Assembly (NCBI RefSeq): GCF_014207745.1
Contig: NZ_JACHJB010000001.1
Span: 496,001 to 560,000 of the forward strand
Source of the DNA: Nonomuraea muscovyensis
GTDB lineage: Bacteria > Actinomycetota > Actinomycetes > Streptosporangiales > Streptosporangiaceae
Direction: 5' to 3'
DNA length: 64,000 nucleotides
In this document: positions 1 through 8,497 of the stretch, piece after piece
Position numbering within the stretch: the first letter of the stretch is position 1
Layout: each line of letters opens with the position of its first letter
Position numbers and translations under genes: made by a program
The notes under the pieces: model-generated
The model's database searches: none
Told to the model about the DNA's origin: nothing
Seen by the model: only the letters and a program-made list of their open reading frames with translations

Positions 1-1241
1 TGGGACACCACGCGCTGGAGGAGATCGTCCGCAAGGTCCTGCTGACCTACTGGAACACCGCGTCGTTCTTCACCCTCTACGCGGGCGCCGAGTCGTGGTC
101 GCCGGCGATGCTGGCCGACGCGCCGCCCGCGGCCGAGCGCCCGCTGCTCGACCGGTGGGCGCTGGCCGAGCTGCACCGCACGGTCGCCGAGGTCACCGCG
201 TCGCTGGACGAGTACGACACACAGCGGGCCGGCCGCAGGCTCGCCGAGTTCCTCGACGACCTGTCCAACTGGTATGTACGCCGCTCCCGCCGCCGCTTCT
301 GGCAGGGGTCGCGCGAGGCGTTCGCCACGCTGTACGAGTGCCTGGAGACGGTGACCCGGCTGATGGCGCCGATCGCGCCGTTCGTCACCGACTACCTGTG
401 GGACGTGCTGCGCTCCCCCGAGGCGCCGCCGTCGGTGCACCTGACGTCGTGGCCGGCGACCCGCGAGGACCTGCTCGACCCGGCGCTGTCGGAGCAGATG
501 GCGCTGGTCCGCCGCCTGGTGGAGCTGGGCCGCTCGGCCCGCGCCTCGTCCGGCGTCAAGACGCGTCAGCCGCTGCGCCGGGCGCTCGTCGGCGCCCACG
601 GCTGGCCGTCGCTGCCGGCGGAGCTGCGCGACCTCATCGCCGACGAGCTGAACGTGCAGGCCCTGGAGGACATGTCGGGCTTCAGCGCCGACCTGGTGTC
701 CTACACGGTCAAGCCGAACTTCCGGGCGCTCGGCAAGCGGTTCGGCTCGCAGACGAAGCTCGTGGCCGCCGCCGTGGCCGCCGCCGACCCGGCCTCACTG
801 GCCCCGACTCTGCGCTCCGGCGGCACGGTGACGGTCGAGGCGGGCGACCTCGGGCCGGTCTCCCTCGGCTCCGACGACGTGATCGTCACCGAGCACCCCC
901 GTTCCGGCTGGGCGGTGGAGACGGGCGCCGTCGACACGGGCACCGGCGAGACGGTCGCGCTCGACCTGGAGCTGACCGACGAGCTGCGCCGCGCGGGGCT
1001 GCTGCGCGAGGTCATCCGCCTGGTGCAGGAGGCCCGCAAGGCCACCGGCCTGTCAATCACGGACCGGATCGACCTGTGGTGGACCACCACCAACGCCGAC
1101 CTGGCGCAGGCGCTGGCCTCGGACGGCGCGCCGGTGGCGGAGGAGGTGCTGGCCGCGTCCGTCACGCAGGGTGCCCGGCCGGACCTGCCCGAGCACACGG
1201 ACGCGGACCTGGGCCTGACCTTCCAGCTCCGCCGCGCCTGA
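1..1241 (+). CDS. ileS: Isoleucyl-tRNA synthetase, C-terminal part (5' truncated by window)
   Basis: Class I aminoacyl-tRNA synthetase that charges tRNA-Ile in the cytosol. Only the last ~413 codons are present; the reading frame is open from base 3 and the start lies outside the window. Near the left edge the translation reads LLTYWNTASFFTLYA, typical of the junction between the catalytic core and the anticodon-binding domain of IleRS. The rest matches the anticodon-binding domain (for example SVHLTSWP and VKPNFRALGKRFG) and the C-terminal DUF5915-like extension of long IleRS forms. A strong hairpin follows the stop. In many actinomycetes ileS lies next to divIVA at the end of the dcw cluster, as here. 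The identification is firm; the HIGH and KMSKS motifs are outside the window. Confidence 0.95.
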   Translation, partial: GHHALEEIVRKVLLTYWNTASFFTLYAGAESWSPAMLADAPPAAERPLLDRWALAELHRTVAEVTASLDEYDTQRAGRRLAEFLDDLSNWYVRRSRRRFWQGSREAFATLYECLETVTRLMAPIAPFVTDYLWDVLRSPEAPPSVHLTSWPATREDLLDPALSEQMALVRRLVELGRSARASSGVKTRQPLRRALVGAHGWPSLPAELRDLIADELNVQALEDMSGFSADLVSYTVKPNFRALGKRFGSQTKLVAAAVAAADPASLAPTLRSGGTVTVEAGDLGPVSLGSDDVIVTEHPRSGWAVETGAVDTGTGETVALDLELTDELRRAGLLREVIRLVQEARKATGLSITDRIDLWWTTTNADLAQALASDGAPVAEEVLAASVTQGARPDLPEHTDADLGLTFQLRRA

Positions 1242-1319
1242 CCATCCGGGGCGGGACGTCTCACGACGCCCGCCCCGATCAGCCTCAGGAACGCCCCCAG
1301 GGGCGCGGCTCTCCTCAGA

Positions 1320-1347
1320 CGCCTGGCCCCTTCTTCGGGGCCAGGCG
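1320..1347. terminator. Bidirectional hairpin terminator between ileS and the 701-aa gene
   Basis: An 11-bp perfect inverted repeat (CGCCTGGCCCC / GGGGCCAGGCG) surrounds a 6-nt TTCTTC loop. It lies between the convergent ends of ileS (+) and the membrane-protein gene (-). There is no long T tract, which is usual for high-GC actinomycete terminators. Confidence 0.8.
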
Positions 1348-1379
1348 ATCTTGATGCCCGGTGGCCGGGGTGGGCCTTG

Positions 1380-3485
1380 CTAGGCGATGGACTCGTGGTC
1401 GTGCTGGCAGACCGAGCAGCTGGTCAGGCCCGCGTCCTCGGCCTGGGCGAGCGTCATGGTCTCGACCCCGCCATCACCGGCGCCCTGGATGAGCGGGCAG
1501 TCGGTGCTGTGGTAGCGCCGGGTGCCCACGATGACCTTGACGGTGTGGCGCCGCTCCTTGCCGACGGCGTCACCCTTCGGGCGGGCCTTCTCATCCTTCG
1601 CGGCGGCCTGGCCCTTGCCCGCCGCCGGGGTCCTGCCCGCCTCCTTGGACGGCGCCTTCCCATCGTCGGACTCCGGAGACGGGCCGCCACCGGTCGCACC
1701 ACCGGGCAGCGGTCCCCGGGGCTTGGCCACCGACTCGGACGCCGACGCGGGCCGCTCCGGCACCACACGCCCGCTCGCGGGCCGCTCGCCCTTCGCTTCC
1801 CCGCCCGCTCCCTGCTCCCGGGACACGGACCCGGGCCGCGCTCCGGCCGGCCGAGGCGCGGCGGAGCCAGGCTTCCCTTCGGACGCCGAAGGCACGGCAG
1901 CCGAACCGGCCTTCCCCCCGGACGGCCGAGGCGAGGTGTCCGAACCAGGCTTCCCTTCGGACGCCGGAGGCGAGGCAGCCGAACCGGACTTCCCCCCGGA
2001 CGGCCGAGGCGAGGCAGCCGAACCGGACTTCCCCTCGGCGGGGCGGGTGGGCTTGGACGAGGGCTCGATCGGCTCGCCCGACGCGGACACGGCCCGCTGG
2101 GGCCGGGTCGCCGGACCCGAGTCGTCGGCATCCTCCCCGCCGGCCCGGGACGCACCGGCTTCGGCCCGGGACGCACCTGGTGCAGGACGGGACGTGCCCG
2201 CTTCAGGGCGGGACGTGCCCTGTTCGGGGCGGGAGGGGCCGGGGCGTCCGGACGCCTTACCCGCCTCAGCCTCGGGACGCTTGCCGGAGGGCCTCCCGGT
2301 CGTGGCCGCGGCGGGAGGCGTGATGTTCAGGACCGTCTCGTTCTCGTCCTCGGCGGACGGGCTGGAGGGGCGCTTGCCGGCGCCCTCGGGACGCTTGCCG
2401 GTGCCGGTCGCCGGCCGCTTGGCCGAGCCGGGCTCGCCGGGCCTGGTGCCGCCGGCGGACGGTGGGGAGATCTTGGGGTCAGTCTCGTCCTCGCCGGCCG
2501 TGGAACCGGAAGAGGCCGGGGATGAGGAAGGGGTGCGCTCGGCCGGGCCGCCGGAAGGGGCGTCGAGGGACGCGGGACGGTCGAACCAGCTCGCGGCACC
2601 GTCCTTCTCCTCGGAGGTGGCGGGGGTGGGCCCCGAGCCGGAGGCCGGGGAACCGGGCTTCGGGCGCGCGGCGGTCTGCTTGCCCGCACCGGTGGAGGCC
2701 GGGGGGCGCAGGTCGCGCGTGGGCTCGGCGGGCTCGGCGAGGCTCGCGGCCTTGGAGGCCCCGGAGGCCGGGGAGCCCGAGGCGGCGGCTGCGTCCCTGG
2801 CGGAGCCGGTGCCGGAAACGGCCGAATCCTTGGCGGAGCCGGTGCCGGTGGCCGCGGCGCCTGAGTGCTCAGCGCCGGCGGCGGGCTCGGGGTCGGCGGC
2901 AGGGGGCAGTTGCCGTCCGCCGAGCGCGGCATCGGGCAGGCACGCCGTGCAGGGCGTGAAGCCCTCCTCGCGTGCCTCCTCGTAGGTCAGCTCCTCGTGA
3001 TCCCGGCCGATCAGCTGGCGGCATCCCGGGACGTGGTAGCGCTTGCGCCCGGGGATCACCAGGACGATCGCGTCCGGGGCGATCCCCCTTGCCGGGGGAC
3101 GGCGCGGGGCGGTCGCGGGCACGGTCACCGTCTGCTGCAAGGTGCGCGGACGCTGGGACGGCGGCGCTCCCACCGGGCCGGTCTGACCGGGCGGCCGGCT
3201 CTGTGGGCCGGTCGGGGCGTGCGGGCCGGATCGGCCCGTCGGGCCGGCCTGAGCGTGCGGGACGCCGGGTGGCACGAGCCCGGCCGGTGGGGTGGCCGGC
3301 CCTGCCGCCTGCCCACCACCGGGGAACAGCTCGTGACGCCGCAGGAACGCCCCGATCACCAGGAACAGCGCCGACAGCACACTGACCACGATGGACCACA
3401 TGATCAGGTATGCCTTGGCCAGTACGAAGCCCGCGATCAGCAGAATGACCGCCGCGAGCACCAGACCAGCACTGATTAGGATCAC
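1380..3485 (-). CDS. Membrane-anchored protein with two HxxxC...CxxC metal-binding-like modules
   Basis: No named family is recognised. The 701-residue protein starts with two hydrophobic segments (about residues 4-24 and 28-48). A proline/glycine-rich stretch follows, then a first module (~150-182) of the form YHVPGC...PCTAC, a disordered S/P/G/K/E-rich linker of ~450 residues, and a second module at the C-terminus (H659, C663, C690, C693: YHSTDC...TSCSVC). The modules look like paired Ada-type or treble-clef metal sites; zinc binding is inferred. The linker holds a 13-residue tandem repeat. The gene follows divIVA on the same strand and may be co-transcribed with it, so a role at the pole or septum is possible but unproven. 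The GC-rich linker codon use is like that of its neighbours. Confidence 0.75.
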   Translation of the reverse strand: MILISAGLVLAAVILLIAGFVLAKAYLIMWSIVVSVLSALFLVIGAFLRRHELFPGGGQAAGPATPPAGLVPPGVPHAQAGPTGRSGPHAPTGPQSRPPGQTGPVGAPPSQRPRTLQQTVTVPATAPRRPPARGIAPDAIVLVIPGRKRYHVPGCRQLIGRDHEELTYEEAREEGFTPCTACLPDAALGGRQLPPAADPEPAAGAEHSGAAATGTGSAKDSAVSGTGSARDAAAASGSPASGASKAASLAEPAEPTRDLRPPASTGAGKQTAARPKPGSPASGSGPTPATSEEKDGAASWFDRPASLDAPSGGPAERTPSSSPASSGSTAGEDETDPKISPPSAGGTRPGEPGSAKRPATGTGKRPEGAGKRPSSPSAEDENETVLNITPPAAATTGRPSGKRPEAEAGKASGRPGPSRPEQGTSRPEAGTSRPAPGASRAEAGASRAGGEDADDSGPATRPQRAVSASGEPIEPSSKPTRPAEGKSGSAASPRPSGGKSGSAASPPASEGKPGSDTSPRPSGGKAGSAAVPSASEGKPGSAAPRPAGARPGSVSREQGAGGEAKGERPASGRVVPERPASASESVAKPRGPLPGGATGGGPSPESDDGKAPSKEAGRTPAAGKGQAAAKDEKARPKGDAVGKERRHTVKVIVGTRRYHSTDCPLIQGAGDGGVETMTLAQAEDAGLTSCSVCQHDHESIA
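1868..2045 (-). repeat. 39-bp (13-residue) in-frame tandem repeat in the 701-aa protein linker
   Basis: About four to five imperfect copies of a 39-bp unit. They encode 13-residue blocks such as SGSAASPRPSGGK and PGSDTSPRPSGGK. Substitutions keep the reading frame and the alternation of PxPSGGK and PxASEGK endings. The repeat expands the disordered linker between the two Cys modules. Confidence 0.7.
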
Positions 3486-3526
3486 AGAGGGCTCTTTCGA
3501 GTGACGGGTCCTGTTGACCCGCTACT

Positions 3527-4393
3527 TTACCGGCGGTCGTTGTGAGGACCGTCACCGCCGGGGAAAACGCCCTGGGGGGCCTCGCCGCCGAAGGGGTTGG
3601 GACCGCCGGGCAGAGGCGGCTGCCCGCCCTGGGGAACGGCGTGCGACATGGCCGGAGCGGAGGGACCACCCGACATCACCGGGAAGGCACCGCTGCCCTC
3701 GGCGGAGACGTTGAGCTCGGCGAGCTGGTTCTCCAGGTAGAGCTTGAGCCGGCTGCGGTATTCGCGCTCGAAGCTGCGCAGCTCCTCGACCTTGCGCTCG
3801 AGCTCGTCACGCGTCTGCACGAGGGAGCCCATGGCCTGGCGGTGGCGCTCCTGCGCGTCGCGCTCGAGCGTCTCGGCGCGGGCACGGGCGTCGCCGATGA
3901 CCTGCTCGGCCTGACGGCGAGCCTTGGTCAGGATCTCGTCGGCCTCGCGGCGGGCGCGGGTGACGGTCTCGTCGGCCTCACGTCGGGCGTCGGCGATGGC
4001 CTGGTCGGCCGTCTGCTGGGCCAGGGCGAGCACGCGAGCCGCGGTGTCCATGTTGTCCTCGGCGGGCGGCATGTTCATCGCCACGGGGACCGGCTGCTGC
4101 TGCTGCGGCGGCTCGGGCGCCTTCATCGGCTCCGGCTGCGGCGGCATCATCATCTCGGGCTTGGGCTGCTCCTGCACCGGGGCGGAGGCCATGGGCATGT
4201 TCATGCCGCCCGGCACCTTCCCACGCAGGCACTCGGCCAGCTTGGCCCGCAGCTCCTCGTTCTCCTGGATCAGGCGGTCAAGCTCGGCTTCGACCTCGTC
4301 GAGGAACGCATCGACCTCTTCCTCGTCGTAGCCCGGGCGCAACCGGGTGGTACTGAACTGCTTGTTCCGCACGTCAGCGGGCGTCAGCGGCAT
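3527..4393 (-). CDS. divIVA: Polar growth / septum-site protein DivIVA (Wag31)
   Basis: Coiled-coil scaffold that marks curved membrane at poles and septa and directs tip growth in actinobacteria. The N-terminus (MPLTPADVRNKQFSTTRLRP) is the classic DivIVA lipid-binding motif, followed by YDEEEVDAFLDEVEAEL. A first coiled coil (~25-60) is joined by a P/M/Q-rich linker (~65-115) to a long second coiled coil (~118-235) rich in AxxARREADE heptads, and the tail is G/P-rich. Length is 288 residues. A strong Shine-Dalgarno sequence (AAGGAG) lies upstream of the ATG. It is downstream of yggT, the standard actinomycete order sepF-yggT-divIVA. Confidence 0.97.
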   Translation of the reverse strand: MPLTPADVRNKQFSTTRLRPGYDEEEVDAFLDEVEAELDRLIQENEELRAKLAECLRGKVPGGMNMPMASAPVQEQPKPEMMMPPQPEPMKAPEPPQQQQPVPVAMNMPPAEDNMDTAARVLALAQQTADQAIADARREADETVTRARREADEILTKARRQAEQVIGDARARAETLERDAQERHRQAMGSLVQTRDELERKVEELRSFEREYRSRLKLYLENQLAELNVSAEGSGAFPVMSGGPSAPAMSHAVPQGGQPPLPGGPNPFGGEAPQGVFPGGDGPHNDRR

Positions 4394-4499
4394 CTTTTGG
4401 TCTCCTTGGCGCGCGTGGAGTCTGTCCGGAGGGACTGTGGACCCGAATCACTTCAGCGCGGACACGAGTTGGCTCTCGACCGGTGCCCCGCGGCCCCCG

Positions 4500-4790
4500 T
4501 CACCGTCCCAGCCATCCAACGATCTGGATGAGGAGGAGGACGATGATGAAGAGGACAGTGAAGCTTAGGTCAAAGGCCACCGTACCCAACCGGAGCGGAG
4601 GAATGAAACGGCGGAGGAACTTCAGGGGTGGGTCTGTTGCGGTGTAGGTGGCCTCCGCCAGCACCAGCACGACCCCGGAGGGATGCCACTGCCGGGCGAA
4701 CGCCTGCACCGTCTCGAAGATCATCCTGCCGATGAGCAACACCAGATAGAGCGACAGGACTACGACCAAGATCTGACTTACGATCCCCAC
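4500..4790 (-). CDS. yggT: YggT family membrane protein (YlmG)
   Basis: Small integral membrane protein of 96 residues with hydrophobic segments at ~4-28 and ~72-94. The intervening region (PPLKFLRRFIPPLRLGTVAFDLS) is the YggT signature. It starts with GTG. YggT/YlmG proteins accompany sepF and divIVA in Gram-positive dcw clusters; the molecular function is not settled, although links to cell division and osmotic tolerance have been reported for the family. Its position between sepF and divIVA supports the call. Confidence 0.93.
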   Translation of the reverse strand: MGIVSQILVVVLSLYLVLLIGRMIFETVQAFARQWHPSGVVLVLAEATYTATDPPLKFLRRFIPPLRLGTVAFDLSFTVLFIIVLLLIQIVGWLGR

Positions 4791-4870
4791 GGTCTGGCCG
4801 CGCCTCCACTTCCGGTGTGCCCTCCGGGCCTCGGTGAGACCTGGTTGGGTTCGATAGACATACAGAGACT

Positions 4871-5371
4871 CTAACTCTGGTTGAAGAACCCGCGTTCCGC
4901 GATTCGGGCCTTGTCCTCGGCGGTCACCTCGACATTGGCTGGGGACAACAGGAATACCTTGTTGGTAACACGTTCGATGCTGCCGTGTAGGCCAAAGACC
5001 AGACCTGCCGCGAAATCCACAAGGCGCTTGGCGTCGCTGTCAACCATCTCGGTCAGGTTCATGATGACCGGGGTGCCGTCGCGGAAGTGCTCGCCGATCG
5101 TGCGGGCCTCGTTGTAGGTGCGGGGGTGCAGCGTGGTGATGCGGGCCAGATCGGTCGTGCGGCGCTCCAGGACCGTCGTGGTGGGCCTGGGGGCGGGCAC
5201 GCCCACCTCGGCCTCCTCCTCGCGCTCCTGGACGGCCACGGGACGCTCCTCGCCGGTGCGCGCCGGCTCGTCCTCGTAGGCGTAGTCGTCGGGGTAGGTC
5301 TCGTACCTCTCGTAGCGGTCGTCCTCCACGAGACCGAGGTAGACCGCCATCTTGCGCATCGCGCCGGCCAT
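4871..5371 (-). CDS. sepF: Cell division protein SepF
   Basis: FtsZ-binding membrane anchor of the Z-ring; actinobacteria lack FtsA. The N-terminal peptide [18 protein letters not shown] is the amphipathic membrane-targeting helix and fixes the start at 5371, with GGGAGG upstream. An acidic Y/E-rich linker (~20-65) leads to the SepF core (~78-160), with [21 protein letters not shown] and [19 protein letters not shown]. Length is 166 residues, typical. It is the first of a likely sepF-yggT-divIVA group downstream of yggS. Confidence 0.96.
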   Translation of the reverse strand: MAGAMRKMAVYLGLVEDDRYERYETYPDDYAYEDEPARTGEERPVAVQEREEEAEVGVPAPRPTTTVLERRTTDLARITTLHPRTYNEARTIGEHFRDGTPVIMNLTEMVDSDAKRLVDFAAGLVFGLHGSIERVTNKVFLLSPANVEVTAEDKARIAERGFFNQS

Positions 5372-5513
5372 CGCTACGTCGTCCTCCCGCTCATGGTCGC
5401 ACTCGCTCGGGCCTGTCGCGAGGGCCCGAGGCGGCAGCCGCACCCCCCTTTGAAGCTCACCGCTGATCGACCTCTACCGTTAGTGCGGGCCTGAAGGCCC
5501 ACTTGAGGGGACA

Positions 5514-6206
5514 TTACCTGACGAAGAGCTTGCGGCGGCCGAGCAACGCCGTACCGACCCGCACGTGTGTCGCGCCGTGCGCGATGGCCTCGGCCAGATC
5601 GTCGCTCATCCCCGCCGAGATCATCGTGGCGCGCGGGTGGCGCTCCCGCACGGCCAGGGACACCTCGCGCAGCCGCGCGAACGCCTTGCCCGGGTCCTCC
5701 CCCAGCGGGGCGACGGCCATGACGCCGCCCAGCCAGACGTTGCCGAGCGCGGCGATCTCGTCGGCGAGCGCCGGCACGTCGGCCGGCGCGGCGCCGCCCC
5801 TGCCGGGGTCGTCGTCCAGCGCGACCTGCACCAGGCAGCCGACCTCGCGGCCGAGCCGCCCGGCCTCCCTGCTGATCGCGGCAGCCAGCCTGAGCCGGTC
5901 CACCGAGTGGACCACGTCGGCGTAGCCGGCCACGGAGCGCGCCTTGTTGGTCTGCAACTGGCCGACGAAGTGCCAGGTGAGAGGGAGTCCGGCGAGCTCG
6001 CGCGCCTTGACGGCGGCCTCCTGGTCGCGGTTCTCGCCGACGTCGCGCACGCCCAGCTCGGACAGCAACCGCACGTCCTCGGCGGGGCGGGTCTTGGTGA
6101 CGGCGATCAGCGTGACCTCGCCGCGGTCACGGCCGGCCGCCCGGCACGCCTCCGCGATCCGTCCCTCGACCTCGGCCAGCCCGGCCGCGATCTCATCCCG
6201 CCTCAT
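5514..6206 (-). CDS. yggS: YggS family PLP-binding protein (YlmE)
   Basis: Pyridoxal-phosphate homeostasis protein (PLPBP/YggS), a single-domain alanine-racemase-fold protein without known catalysis. The PLP-lysine region reads VTLIAVTKTRP at ~32-42, and downstream motifs include HFVGQLQTNKA, LVQVALDDDPGRGG and SAGMSDDLAEAIAHGATHVRVGTALLG. Length is 230 residues, as expected. In actinomycetes it usually lies in the order ftsZ-ylmD-ylmE-sepF; here the ylmD gene upstream is absent and a 534-bp gap with repeats takes its place. Confidence 0.96.
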   Translation of the reverse strand: MRRDEIAAGLAEVEGRIAEACRAAGRDRGEVTLIAVTKTRPAEDVRLLSELGVRDVGENRDQEAAVKARELAGLPLTWHFVGQLQTNKARSVAGYADVVHSVDRLRLAAAISREAGRLGREVGCLVQVALDDDPGRGGAAPADVPALADEIAALGNVWLGGVMAVAPLGEDPGKAFARLREVSLAVRERHPRATMISAGMSDDLAEAIAHGATHVRVGTALLGRRKLFVR

Positions 6207-6308
6207 CGCGCCTGTCCCCTCTCGTCCGCGCTGCCCTCATTCTGCCGCTCCTCGCCGGGCAGGGCACGCCCGGCCGCTCACCCGGGAACGTGCCACGACC
6301 GCCCGGCC

Positions 6309-6386
6309 GCGGTCCGCGGGAGCCCGAGTTGACACGTCCGGTCCGCCGCGGTCCGCAGGAGCCCGAGTTGACACATCCGGCCCGCC
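6309..6386. repeat. 39-bp tandem repeat downstream of ftsZ
   Basis: Two units with period 39 (6309-6347 and 6348-6386), each containing the core AGCCCGAGTTGACAC. They differ at only a few positions. Weaker partial copies starting CCGGTCCGCGGGGA and GCGGTCCCCAGGGA follow to ~6440. Confidence 0.75.
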
Positions 6387-6696
6387 CCGGTCCGCGGGGA
6401 AGCCGGACGCCGTACGGCCACCTGGCCGCGGTCCCCAGGGAGCCGGACGCGGTACTCGCGGTCCGGCGGGCCATGGGAACCCGCGGGCCTCGCGGATCCG
6501 GCCTGACCACTTGCCCGGCACCCCGCGGGGCCCGTTGCGGCGAACGGGTCAGGCCGGGCGGCGCCGCGGTCCTGCCGTCGTGGAGTGGTGGTGTCGCGGT
6601 GTGACGGCCCTCGGCGGGTCCGTCGATGTGACCATCCTCACCCGGCGACCGGCCGGTCACGGTCCGGCCGCCGACGCCCCGCCCCACACACGGCGA

Positions 6697-6727
6697 CGCC
6701 GCTCCGCCGTGCCCGGACGGAGCGGCG
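6697..6727 (-). terminator. Hairpin terminator downstream of ftsZ
   Basis: Perfect 10-bp arms CGCCGCTCCG / CGGAGCGGCG flank an 11-nt loop that can itself form CCG/CGG pairs. It starts 14 nt after the ftsZ stop, so the dcw transcript probably ends here and yggS-sepF is transcribed separately. Confidence 0.7.
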
Positions 6728-6740
6728 AGGGGCGGGACGG

Positions 6741-8132
6741 TCACTTGAGGAAGTCGGGGACGTCCAGCTCCTCCTCCTGCTCCTCGAAGACCACCGGGCG
6801 ACGCTTGGTGGGCTCCGACATGCGGGAGGTGATGGGCGTGGGCGGGTTGGTCGGCTCGGGCGTCGGCCGGGGGATCGAGACGGGGCTCGGCGGCTCCTCG
6901 GCGACCGGCTCGGGGGCCGGGGCGGGCTCCGGGACGCTCTCGACGGGCCGCACCGGCTCGGGCCGGAACTCCGTGCGCGACTCCACCTGCGGCTCGGGGC
7001 GGGGCTCGGGAAGCGGCTCGGACCGGAACTCGGGCCGGGCCTCCGGACGCGACTCGGGCCTGAAGTCGGCGCGCGGCGCCGCCTCGGCCTTCACCGTCGG
7101 CTGGGCCACGCTGGGCCGCGAGGGCGAGGAGACCGGCGAGGCGGCGGGCCGGCTCTGCGGGCGCGGCATCTGCTTCTCCACCGGCGGCATGTCGTCGAAG
7201 CCCGCGGCGATGACGGTGACCCGCACCTCGTCGCCGAGCGCGTCGTCGATGACCGTGCCGAAGATGATGTTGGCGTCGGGCGCCGCGGCCATGGAGACGA
7301 GCTGGGCCGCCTCGTTGATCTCGAACAGGCCGAGGTCTGAGCCGCCCGCGATCGACAGCAGCACGCCGTGGGCGCCGTCGATGCTGGCCTCCAGCAGCGG
7401 GCTGGAGACGGCCATCTCGGCCGCCGCGACGGAGCGGTCGTCGCCCCGGGCGTGGCCGATGCCCATGAGGGCCGAGCCGGCGCCGGACATGACGGACTTG
7501 ACGTCGGCGAAGTCGAGGTTGATCAGGCCGGGCGTGGTGATGAGGTCGGTGATGCCCTGCACACCGGACAGCAGCACCTGGTCGGCCGCCTTGAACGCGT
7601 CGAGCACGCTCACCTGCCGGTCGGAGATCGACAGCAGCCGGTCGTTGGGGATCACGATGAGGGTGTCGACCTCGTCGCGCAGCGTCTCGATGCCCGCCTC
7701 GGCCTGCATGGCCCGGCGGCGGCCCTCGAAGCTGAAGGGCCGGGTGACGACGCCTATGGTCAGGGCGCCCAGGGAACGTGCGATGTTGGCCACGACGGGC
7801 GCGCCACCGGTGCCGGTGCCGCCGCCCTCGCCGGCCGTGACGAAGACCATGTCGGCCCCCTTGAGGACCTCCTCGATCTCCTCGCGGTGGTCTTCGGCCG
7901 CCTTGCGCCCCACATCGGGGTTGGCGCCAGCGCCCAGTCCGCGCGTGAGCTCTCGGCCCACGTCGAGTTTGACGTCGGCGTCACTCATCAGCAGCGCCTG
8001 GGCGTCGGTGTTTATCGCGATGAACTCGACGCCCTTGAGTCCCTCCTCGATCATCCGGTTGACGGCGTTGACTCCGCCGCCGCCGATGCCGACGACCTTG
8101 ATGACCGCGAGGTAGTTCTGCGGTGCTGCCAC
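6741..8132 (-). CDS. ftsZ: Cell division GTPase FtsZ
   Basis: Tubulin-like GTPase that forms the Z-ring. The core has [22 protein letters not shown], the GTP signature [26 protein letters not shown] and the T7 loop [11 protein letters not shown]. The GTG at 8132 gives the canonical actinobacterial start (M)[14 protein letters not shown]. An in-frame ATG at 8165 with GGAGAG upstream would add 11 residues and cannot be excluded. The C-terminus is unusual: after the core (~316) comes a ~145-residue P/E/R-rich linker with repeated [15 protein letters not shown] blocks, ending in the conserved peptide DVPDFLK that binds partners such as SepF and FtsW. S. coelicolor FtsZ has a much shorter linker. 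Confidence 0.98.
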   Translation of the reverse strand: MAAPQNYLAVIKVVGIGGGGVNAVNRMIEEGLKGVEFIAINTDAQALLMSDADVKLDVGRELTRGLGAGANPDVGRKAAEDHREEIEEVLKGADMVFVTAGEGGGTGTGGAPVVANIARSLGALTIGVVTRPFSFEGRRRAMQAEAGIETLRDEVDTLIVIPNDRLLSISDRQVSVLDAFKAADQVLLSGVQGITDLITTPGLINLDFADVKSVMSGAGSALMGIGHARGDDRSVAAAEMAVSSPLLEASIDGAHGVLLSIAGGSDLGLFEINEAAQLVSMAAAPDANIIFGTVIDDALGDEVRVTVIAAGFDDMPPVEKQMPRPQSRPAASPVSSPSRPSVAQPTVKAEAAPRADFRPESRPEARPEFRSEPLPEPRPEPQVESRTEFRPEPVRPVESVPEPAPAPEPVAEEPPSPVSIPRPTPEPTNPPTPITSRMSEPTKRRPVVFEEQEEELDVPDFLK

Positions 8133-8203
8133 GACGAGGGGCCTTTCCGCTCGTGTACTTGCCATTTCGGTGCGGATCTCTCCGCGTTTCTCACTTCGAG
8201 TAA

Positions 8204-8243
8204 CTCTCAACCTCAAGTTGAGATTCAGATTTATGTCAACCTG
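8204..8243 (-). promoter_or_regulatory. Direct-repeat element upstream of ftsZ
   Basis: Read on the minus strand, two copies of AGGTTGA(C/G)A lie 29 nt apart (8242-8234 and 8213-8205); the first includes TTGACA, a good -35 hexamer. Part of the second forms the palindrome CTCAACCTCAAGTTGAG. The 280-bp ftsQ-ftsZ gap is AT-richer here than its surroundings. A role as ftsZ promoter or operator is inferred; no convincing -10 at proper spacing was found. Confidence 0.45.
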
Positions 8244-8497
8244 AGGATTGATACGGACAGTAGGAGTTACGCTCCGGGCGGGTCAACTAACCGCGCCGCA
8301 AGCACGTCCGGCGTGTCGCGGGCTGTCCGTTTCGCTCTGTGGTCACGCCTGGTCGGGGCACTCCTCGGCCGTACGCCCTCGTACAGGCTCTCACGCCGCG
8401 GCCCCCACCACGCACAGGCGCGCGAGACCGTGGCGCCCGGACCACGATCGCCCCTTGCGCGCCCCGAACCCCTTGCCGGCCGCCGGGTGCGCCGGGC

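Larger units (their letters stand above)
6207..6740. other. 534-bp non-coding gap between ftsZ and yggS
   Basis: No open frame here has a recognisable domain or start signal on either strand. The gap holds a hairpin just after ftsZ, a 39-bp tandem repeat, and degenerate CCGCGGTCC-containing copies out to ~6440. Homologous clusters carry ylmD (laccase-like, YfiH/PgeF family) here; no conserved YlmD motif was found in any frame. Confidence 0.7.

Noticed and set aside
1522..2985. Long plus-strand frame opposite the 701-aa gene
   Set aside because: Shadow of a low-complexity GC-rich gene; no start signal, no domain, and the minus strand has TM and Cys modules.
6309..6386. Two TTGACA hexamers in the 39-bp repeats as plus-strand promoters
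   Set aside because: No -10 at proper spacing and no plus-strand gene follows.
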